Assembly: GCA_001600875.1 (NCBI GenBank)
Contig: BCLD01000001.1
Coordinates: 1,831,933-1,895,932, forward strand
Length of the DNA stretch: 64,000 nucleotides
DNA from: Solicoccozyma terricola
Taxonomy: Eukaryota > Basidiomycota > Tremellomycetes > Filobasidiales > Piskurozymaceae
Direction: 5' to 3'
Every line of letters starts with the position of its first letter. The first letter of the stretch is position 1. The position numbers and the translations under genes were made by a program. The notes under the pieces were generated by a model that was given only the letters and a program-made list of their open reading frames with translations, was not told where the DNA came from and did no database searches. Shown one piece after another: positions 56,430-64,000 of the stretch.

Positions 56430-56867
56430 GGCGAGAAGGCGAGAAGGAGGGCGCGGGAGAGAGATGAGCACTAGCCTCGTATCAAGACAGACCGTGCGTG
56501 TGCGAGCGATGAGATGCCTATGATTGTCCAACTACTACTATGGTAATGGACATGGCTAGCAGGGCGGTGGGGGGTTGGTATAGGTGGGCCCGGAGCGGTG
56601 AGTCACGTGCAAGGGTTTGGTGGCGAGGTTTCATCCGCGGTGCGAGTAAATACAACCCAGGTTGAAGTGAGCCTCTCCCCGACTCCGACTGACTGACTAC
56701 ACTTCTGTGTTCCCATATCATCAATAGCAGCTTCTCTCACATCAAACGTTGCTACAGATGCAACATTAGCATATCGGAGCCCAAATATTCCTCTCCCCAC
56801 GACTACCACGCACTCCAGCTGGTCATAGGAACACACTGCATCTGTCGCAGCCGATCTGCCGCCGAAA
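56430..56867. promoter_or_regulatory. divergent SNF4 / SSM4 promoter
   Basis: A 438-bp divergent promoter region. A TCACGTGCA E-box-like site lies near 56603. No TATA box is obvious and no other gene is supported. Confidence 0.5.
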
Positions 56868-59800
56868 ATGGACCTCATGGATGACGGCAACGGTGAGCAG
56901 TTTCCCTCAGGCATTATCTAGCTGTGCGTAATGACGGTCTTACCATCTCCACTACTCAGAGGGAGATGTCTGCCGGGTATGTCGCCTGGAAGGCGAGCCG
57001 GATAATCCGCTCTACCATCCGTGCAAATGCTCAGGCTCAATTCGATATGTTCACTCCGACTGGTGAGCAAGCTCGATCGATAGCGTCGCGTCCCGCAAAG
57101 GAACTGACAGTAGCATACGACGTCCAGTCTTGTGCAATGGCTAGGTCATACTCACAAAAACTCGTGCGAACTATGCGGTTACGCTTTCACCTTCAAGAAA
57201 GGTATGAGGCATTTTCTATGGTCATGTCTTGCTCACTTACACCCTCTGACTATTGTTCACGCCGCCTTGTAGAATTCCCACCAGACATGCCCACGTCGCT
57301 TCCGTTTCCTGTCCTCTGCCGCAAATTCATTCTTCGAACCATCCTTAGCCTCGTTTTTGTAGCGAGAGCTATTGTCGTCCTTACGGCGTGGCTAGCCTTT
57401 TTGCCATGGGTTACAATCGGAATTTTGCGAGGTCTTTTTGCGGGAGGAACGACGGCGTGAGTTTCTATTTGCTGGATTGATCTCCTTTCCGGTTGCTCAT
57501 CATGTTGTCCTCCTGGTGATTTGACTTGGCAGCGCGTGGTGGATTTCTGGAAGGGATATCTCTGAACTCACCCCCCCGGTGACCGTGGAAGGGAACGTCT
57601 CTTCAGGTCTTAACGGTACTATTGGCACCAACTTGACTGCGCAAGCGTCGACAGACCAAGCCGTCGGCTTTCTGCCATTCACATTGCTCATTTGGAGGTT
57701 GTTAAAGGCGGCAGCATCTGCGGACTACTCTAGCATGATTCGTAGGCTTTTCTCAAAAGTAGGAGGATTGACCTGGCCGTCTTGGCGAGAGTTATCGGTG
57801 CTACTGTTAGTGATGCGTTTTACGTCTGAAACAACATTTCTCTCTGTCGTACTAGCAGACTGACCTCTGAATCAAAATTGGCAGCGATTCCGACCTTGGC
57901 AGCACAATCTTCAAAGGGCAAATTATCACCGTCGCCACTATCGTCATTTTCCTTGCGGTCTTTCTCCTTCGCGAGTGGATTTTCCAGAACATGCCTCAGG
58001 TGCAGGCACATCAAGCGGAGGAGGTTCCTGCTCCTCCTAGACTGGAAGACTGGAGGCCAGACATGGCGGTGCGATGGCGTAGAAGGCGTGTTGAGCGGGC
58101 GCGGGAGTTGGGTCAACTACCGCAACGCCTCCCACCTCTTCCACTTCTCCGACCTAGACCAGGACGGTTGCCTGTCGATGGTCAATTGGCGCCCCCTCCC
58201 CGCGCCCTTGACGCCGGATTGCTACGCGAGATGCTTGTTGAGCAAGACCGGCAGCGGCGACAAGATGAATGGGAGGACATTCCGGATGAAGGGACTGCGC
58301 CGGCTGGCAGCGCTACCAAGCACAATGACCAGCCTATTCATCAAGAAGGTCAATTCTTGGATACTCGGCAACAGCGTGCGAGTGCACGGTTCCGTGGGGA
58401 TGAACACTTCGTGGAGGGTTCACCGGCGGCGCACCTGCGAGACGCTAGGAACCGATATATCGACATGGAAGAACACAACAGATACTTTTCCGACCAAGCA
58501 GACAATGTAGGTGGTAGTGACTCCAAATCGCAGGTAGCGAATGAGGCCTATCCGGCGATGCAGCCGCGTCGACGCTCGCCCAGGTTGAATCCCGACGTGC
58601 AAGATACCGCGATCGACCCAGGAGCCACTTCGACGTCCGTCGACCAGTACCTCCTGGATGAGATAGCCGCATGCGAGGCGGCACGCCAATACGCAGAAGC
58701 AGACGATCCAGACACATGGTCACCCGAAGCTAGAGCAGCGCTGCGGCCCAAACAACATCTTCCCGTTGAAGACACAGAAAGGCCAACCCTCGTAGCGGAC
58801 GGTGAAGCGACAGAGACAAATCTTGTCGATGAAGCAGAGGAACCTGAAGAAGGTGATGAAGAAGTTCAGATCGGCCCAGGACCTGACGACGGAATGTTCG
58901 ATGATGAGTTCAGAGACGAAGGCGGGTTGATATTGGAGGGAGATGTAGAAGGGATATTAGACGGTACGTGGGCAAGGCGATCGACACGACGACGGTGTCA
59001 CAGCGCTGACAACCGTATTTCCGTGATTTTGCAGGCATCGGTTTAATCGGATCACCTTACACACTGATCCAGAATGTTTGTTGCTTTGCTTGTATTTCAG
59101 AGCGCAGTTTCGGAATGCTGAGCCTCTTGCGCCGCTCAGGTTTTTCTGGTCCTCACGGTCCTGGCTTGCTGCCTTACGATCTTTGTCGAGTTGCCATATG
59201 TGATTGGGAAAGTTCACCTCCTCGTGAGTTTGGCTGAATGCTAGTTCATGGGGACGATTAGCTGACTTGATCGACGGTCATTCCGTTATAGGCCGACACC
59301 GGATTGCTATTACGCGTCGTCAAGTCTCCAATCCATTTTGTCCGCGTAGTCACGGATCCGTCCGTCGATTTCCTTCTCGAGATCGCACGGAATCTGGTGG
59401 TCAAGCCTCTCAAGAACAGATTGAAGACTTCCATTGGGGGAGGAGAGTCTTCAACGTTTGCTCGCCAAGAACGCAGCTTTCGCGCTATCCGATCATTCCT
59501 CCATGATCAAATCCTGCCTTTTCTACATTCCGCTTGGTCAGCACCTCACAACCTGATGGCATCACTTGCTGCGCATTCAGGTGCTGAAAGCGAGACGTTT
59601 GTCTCTTGGTCCCCCGATTCAAAGATAGGCAGATACCTGAGAATTGTGGAGCAACAATTTGGGAAGCTGGGCTCGGCCAGTCTATCAACCTGGAAAGCCG
59701 TGTCTGGCGGAGTTTGGAAACGCTTTGCGCCAGACACAACGAACGTACGCATCATGGCTATAGCCGTAGGTTATACTGATGCGGTCCTCGTTGCCATTGG

Positions 59801-62333
59801 ACTGGCAGCGTTGGGCGAGAAGGGTCTGGGCCATGTAGGCACTGCTATTGCTGCAGCTGTGACCCACTACGGTGTTGTTCTGAAAGTAGGTCTCTGCGCT
59901 GTGTATTCAGCAGACGTTGTCTTACGCCCACCATCTTGTCTTCACCACAGCTCGGGTTCTTTATGGCTATCGAGCTTGCCGTGTTCCCACTGGTGATGGG
60001 CTCGTTCCTCGACATCTGCTTCCTGCCTCTTTTCGCTGGCGCGACTATCGCCGGACGTGTGACGATGACGGTACAGCATCCACTCCTCAGCTTTTTTGCC
60101 CACTGGTTGGCTGGTACCCTTTTCATGTCTGTGACTTGGGATCGTTTTTGCACTGCAGGTATCTGGATGCTGATGAATCAGAAATCGTCTCAGGTTCGCT
60201 TTTGCTCGCTGCATCGCAACGTGTCGATCTGTCTGTCGGAAGGGTGCTATGTATTCCATCAGGTATGTTACCTCCCCCATCTCGCGAAAGACCTTGCTCT
60301 CTGACAGACTCTATTGGCGTACACAGAGATCCGCAAGATCCGAACTTCTCGCCTGTTCGGGACATCCTTGAGAAGAAATCAAGCACTCATATGTGGAAGT
60401 TACTCGTCAGCCTCGGCATGTACCTCTCCGTCCTAGCAGGCCCGCTCGGCAGTGTCCTACTCATGCTCAAGCATCAGCCGTTCATGCCAACGCTACTCCC
60501 ATTACGATGGCATATCCAGTGAGTCCTTGATGGTCTTTTAAGGTAGGACCGCTGCCTGATCTTTATTTAACCTTTCCAGGCAACCTCTCTCCGATGTTCC
60601 ATACGACTTTTTACTTCTCTTGCTTGTGGTCCCCTATCACGTCTTTCTTTTACGACTCCACAAGGTCTTTGAAGCTGGCGTGACCGCCTATTGGCACGGC
60701 GCATCGGCGCGCCTTCGTCTGTCCTCGTACATGAAGGGGATTCGTTACCCTGCTCAGGAAGGCATCACCAAGTTCGACAAGATTGTCTTCGCGATCGTGG
60801 ATCGATATTCTGCCCTCGTAAGAATTTTCTGGAAGGATTACGCTGGTTGGGAAACGTTTCGAGGAGGTTACGTGCGAGTCCCGTATGCGTGAGTGTGTCA
60901 CCGCGATGCATCTCGAATAAGCGTTTTCATCTTCCTTTAATCGCATTCATGAAACAGAGATCAGGTCGCACTAGTTCGACCTCGCAAGACTGTCTTCATA
61001 CCTGTGAATGACGATGGAAGTCCTGTCAACCAGGCCGGCATGGTCGAGGTTCTGCGGCAAGTCCAGGCCGCCCAGAAGAAGGGCAGAGACCACAGGAAGG
61101 ATTACTGCATGGTGTACCTCCCCCCGTTATACACCATACGTTTCTGGATCTTCGGAATCTCCCTTTGGACTGCCATCGCGTGGACAGTGACCTTGTCCTT
61201 GGTCACTCCTCTGGTGGTCGGACGTTTGGCAACAGGAGCGTTTGTAGAACGCGCCTTGCATGATGGGTACAACCTGGTAGGTGGGGATTCTGTACTCTTG
61301 AGGCGATCACCAGTTCTGATCCCAGCCATTTGCAGCTTGCAGGTGGATATATCTGCTATGGTGCCTACATCTTTTCGCGTTGGGTTCGCAAGAAGGTCGC
61401 CGCCATCGTAAAGAATGCGACCGAAGCAGGACGCTATCGCTATCAATCAACACTCCAAGACAAAGTCACCTACGTTGCTACCAAGGCACTGCGACTTGCT
61501 CGTATGACATATACAGCTGTCGTCCTTGGAGTATTCATGCCAATCGGCTTCGCATTGGCTGTGGAACTTTATGTGCTACTTCCCGCCAAATACGGGCTTT
61601 CGGACATGACTCCAGTGTTCTACGTACAAGAAGCTTGGTATGTGTCATTTTTCCTGCATGGAAATACCGGTTTGACTCATTATTGATGTTTCGTACCCTC
61701 TCAGGGCACTCGGGCTGTGTCTGATGGCTCTCGTTTACCTTCGCCGCCCCTGGCGCCAGTGGCTCATAAGTCTTCTGAGCAAGAACGATGTGAGACATAC
61801 ATGATCACGCGGAACTTTCACTGCTCGCAGCTGACCCATTTATGTCCTGTTCGAATTAATACCTTAGGAACTGCATTTGCAACCCACTCCTTGGTTTCGA
61901 CACGCTATTAAGCCTCGAAATATCAATCAACATCTGCTATTTCCCGTCTTTCGCATTCTGTTTGTGCTTTATACCCTTCCGGCCATTTTGGTGTGGCTCA
62001 TTTCGACTTGCCTGCGGTGGTCTACCGATGAGACTGCGCTGCTTTGTGAGTAGTATTTCTGTCATCATGTGGTATACGCTCGGTGGCGCTCACCTGGATA
62101 TCTGCTCAGATCGCATGGCTTACCCGGCGATTCTGTCATGCTGGATCGCAAGATTGGCAGGGAATTTCGTACAAGACAAGCTGTCTCGTTGGAGTAAGCG
62201 TGCTCTTGAAACCGAGTTTCACGTAAGACAGATCGTGAAAGACTATGACGCTCATGCTGTGATGTCGACACCGATACCACCTACCGATGATGGGGCGGAC
62301 CATGTCATGGATCTTTTAGCGGATGACGAGTAG
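56868..62333 (+). CDS. SSM4: ER RING-CH ubiquitin ligase Doa10 (MARCH6/TEB4 type)
   Basis: This polytopic ER/inner-nuclear-membrane E3 ligase marks ERAD-C and sterol-enzyme substrates. The first exon (56868-56892) is tiny. The RING-CH domain follows at once: [50 protein letters not shown], with all eight zinc ligands in C4HC3 order. Many hydrophobic segments follow, such as [60 protein letters not shown] and [21 protein letters not shown] large charged, acidic cytosolic loop lies at about 58000-59000. The C-terminus ends [15 protein letters not shown]. About 15-20 exons. The frame is continuous throughout, so the gene appears intact. The conserved TEB4-Doa10 (TD) region is expected in the middle but its borders were not resolved. 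Confidence 0.93.
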
Positions 62334-63777
62334 ATGCTCGATAAGATGAGACTGTAGCTCGATTGAGTCTGTAAATTACGTCCCAAAAGACTCCACGGAT
62401 CATTGATGCTGTATCACCGTGTCGCTGGAAAATTCTGTTGAACCCTATCATGCGCTTTGATAGTAAATACCGGCAGCTCCTTGAGAGTAAAGACTACTTA
62501 GCCTGCCATTCGATTGAATTGAAATGCATTTCACTAAGGGAGGAGCGTTCCTTTCAACCCCGAATAAGCACGGAACACTGTGAGCTGCATATTTTTGGAA
62601 AGTATCCTGTGAAATTGATGCAGCCCCATATAACTTGTCTACGCCTAATCCCCGTCGCAACTCGTCCTCCTAGAGAGTAGAACGAAGGCTTTGTACTGAG
62701 GTTCAGCATACCTCCTAAAGGCTAACTCAACTCATACACCGGGAACCCTGTCATTCACGCAACCCCTTTTAGTTTTAGAATAGAGCCTAACCTACGGCTC
62801 ACGATCAACCGTCCCCAATACTATGTTCCCCCAGGATGCCACCCTACGATGCCATATGTGATCGAGGTAGTTTCATGGTCTCCATTGACTCCTGAGTCCA
62901 GGTCAAAAACGATGAGACGGAATGTTTGTTTGTAACATCCGGTATGGGCTTTGAAAGGATTGTAGCTTACAACTCCTCAATATTATAGGTAGTATTGTTC
63001 CACATGTTGGCTTATCGACTTTTCCACTATCTGGACATCAATGCAAATGGATTCCTGCCCGAAGGCACAGACTGCATTCGGGGACCTTTGTTGTCAAGCT
63101 ACTTTGTACGCTCCCTCTCTTTTCACCAAAAGATATCATACTTCGTCGCTATTAAGTGTCCTCAAGCTTATACTGGCCTGTGCCCCTGGTCAAGTAATTC
63201 CCTGCAATAACTAGAATAGGTGGCAAGACAGCTATTAAGTCCCATTCCACAATTACCAATTGACCATCCTCGTGCCCCAATACTCACAAGTGCCTGGCCA
63301 CCTGTGCCAAAGCTTGATTGTGACAAATTGGCTCCCTCGTCTCTGGAGAGGTTTCCCACCAGATTTTTCAATTGGAATGTATACTCCATGCAGACCTGAT
63401 AACAATGTGGCCGGCCTATGTTGCTTGGATTTTTCTATGCTGGCTTGATGTGGAATGTTGAAGTGAAGAAGTACACCGAGAGCGGTTGGTACTGCAGAAT
63501 GGTCGGTGATCAGGCTCTGTCCAACTTCCATTTCAGAGTTGCAGCAAGGAATCACTTAAATTACCAAGGTGAGAGGCTAAGTCGCATGATAGCAAAGATG
63601 ACGATCGTTAAAGAGAAAGGACACAAGTACACTGGTGTAGCAGGCAAAGCTCAGAGGCAACCTATATACTGGTGATTATCGGCAGGTCAATTCCCCGATC
63701 CTAACAAGGTAGGGCCGTAACAGTGGTCCGCAACCCATTTACAGCCACTGTGGAAATGTAATTGGCAGAGAATATGC

Positions 63778-63813
63778 CAGTATATATAGGGCTTTGCCAC
63801 TGAGAGCAGTGGC
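63778..63813 (+). promoter_or_regulatory. TATA box followed by a 6-bp stem-loop
   Basis: A TATATATAGG sequence is followed within 15 bp by GCCACT-GAGAGC-AGTGGC, a perfect 6-bp stem with a 6-base loop (63796-63813). A second CCACTGT/ACAGTGG pair lies just upstream near 63719 and 63750. This resembles the U3/R boundary of an LTR or a strong promoter, but no downstream gene is visible. Confidence 0.4.
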
Positions 63814-63880
63814 AAGAGAAATGGAGTCCTCTTGAAAAGAAGTAAGACATGGCAGAACCTGTAACTCCTTCAGAGGTGGA

Positions 63881-63996
63881 GGTCTATTATTCTTTGGGTG
63901 GTGAAGGTCTATTGTTCTTTGGGTGGTGAAGGTGGAGCTTCACCCGTAATATTCATACAACCACAATAGGACCAATGGGGTGGAGTTCATTGTGGT
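63881..63996. repeat. 25-bp tandem duplication with two inverted repeats
   Basis: Two 25-bp copies (63881-63905, 63906-63930), starting GGTCTATT and ending GGGTGGTGAA, differ at one base. The second overlaps a 7-bp stem, GGTGAAG (63925-63931) with CTTCACC (63938-63944). Further right ACCACAAT (63960-63967) pairs with ATTGTGGT (63989-63996). Confidence 0.75.
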
Positions 63997-64000
63997 AAAG

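Larger units (their letters stand above)
62334..64000. other. gene-free right end, AT-richer, ending in inverted repeats
   Basis: No gene is supported in this 1.67-kb stretch, which looks richer in A and T than the rest of the window. Frames at 62438-62680, 62995-63210 and 63418-63675 have no recognised domain. The last 250 bp hold a TATATATAGG box (63781), hairpins and a tandem repeat, listed separately. It may be a promoter, a degraded transposable element or the edge of one outside the window. Confidence 0.45.

Noticed and set aside
63841..63927. Short ATG frame (M-A-E-P-V-T...) as the start of a retroelement gag gene
   Set aside because: It stops after about 26 codons in the tandem repeat, and no primer-binding site or downstream polymerase is visible.

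Overview
The window is nuclear DNA of a basidiomycete fungus, most likely a tremellomycete (Cryptococcus/Kwoniella-type). Almost every gene is cut by many short GT-AG introns of about 50-90 bp. Gene spacing is tight and start codons sit in C/A-rich leaders. The gene set (sphingolipid C9-methyltransferase, ELMO protein, MAPR protein, Lrg1 and Rgd1 RhoGAPs, Doa10) fits that group; the lineage is inferred. I read 24 protein genes, none bacterial or plasmid-like. CDS coordinates span first to last coding base, introns included. Runs of N occur inside G/C homopolymers, so these are unresolved assembly positions.

Layout. 0.3-4.6 kb: guanylate kinase and sphingolipid C9-methyltransferase. 4.9-11.8 kb: three consecutive mitochondrial genes (pyruvate dehydrogenase E1 alpha, ribosomal protein bL21m, ATP synthase alpha), the last two divergent. 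12.5-16.4 kb: a small one-TM protein diverging from a 910-aa SAP-domain protein that resembles animal NuSAP. 17.0-26.2 kb: an Lrg1-type LIM-RhoGAP, a CYSTM peptide and, convergently, an Rgd1-type F-BAR RhoGAP. 26.9-32.7 kb: condensin kleisin and an orphan protein with a UIM-like helix. 32.9-40.5 kb: glutamyl-tRNA synthetase diverging from NCE101, then farnesyl diphosphate synthase diverging from the heme-binding MAPR protein Dap1. 41-45.9 kb: a coiled-coil orphan, cytochrome c heme lyase and an RRM-fold orphan. 46.7-56.4 kb, all on the minus strand: a tail-anchored thioredoxin-fold protein without a CxxC, CCDC25/Jlp2, a small helical protein, ELMO and Snf4. 56.9-62.3 kb: the ER ubiquitin ligase Doa10. 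The last 1.7 kb is gene-free, looks AT-richer and ends in inverted repeats.

Functional threads are mitochondrial energy metabolism (PDA1, ATP1, bL21m, heme lyase), sterol/isoprenoid and membrane-lipid metabolism (ERG20, DAP1, SMT1, DOA10), and Rho/Rac control of wall and polarity (LRG1, RGD1, ELMO).

The most unusual feature is a degenerate repeat family (core GCGAGCGNAGNGAGC) found as arrays inside four introns (GUK1, BRN1, ERG20, DAP1). It always lies in the same orientation relative to transcription, and it occupies introns of 329-504 bp in a genome where introns are normally under 100 bp.
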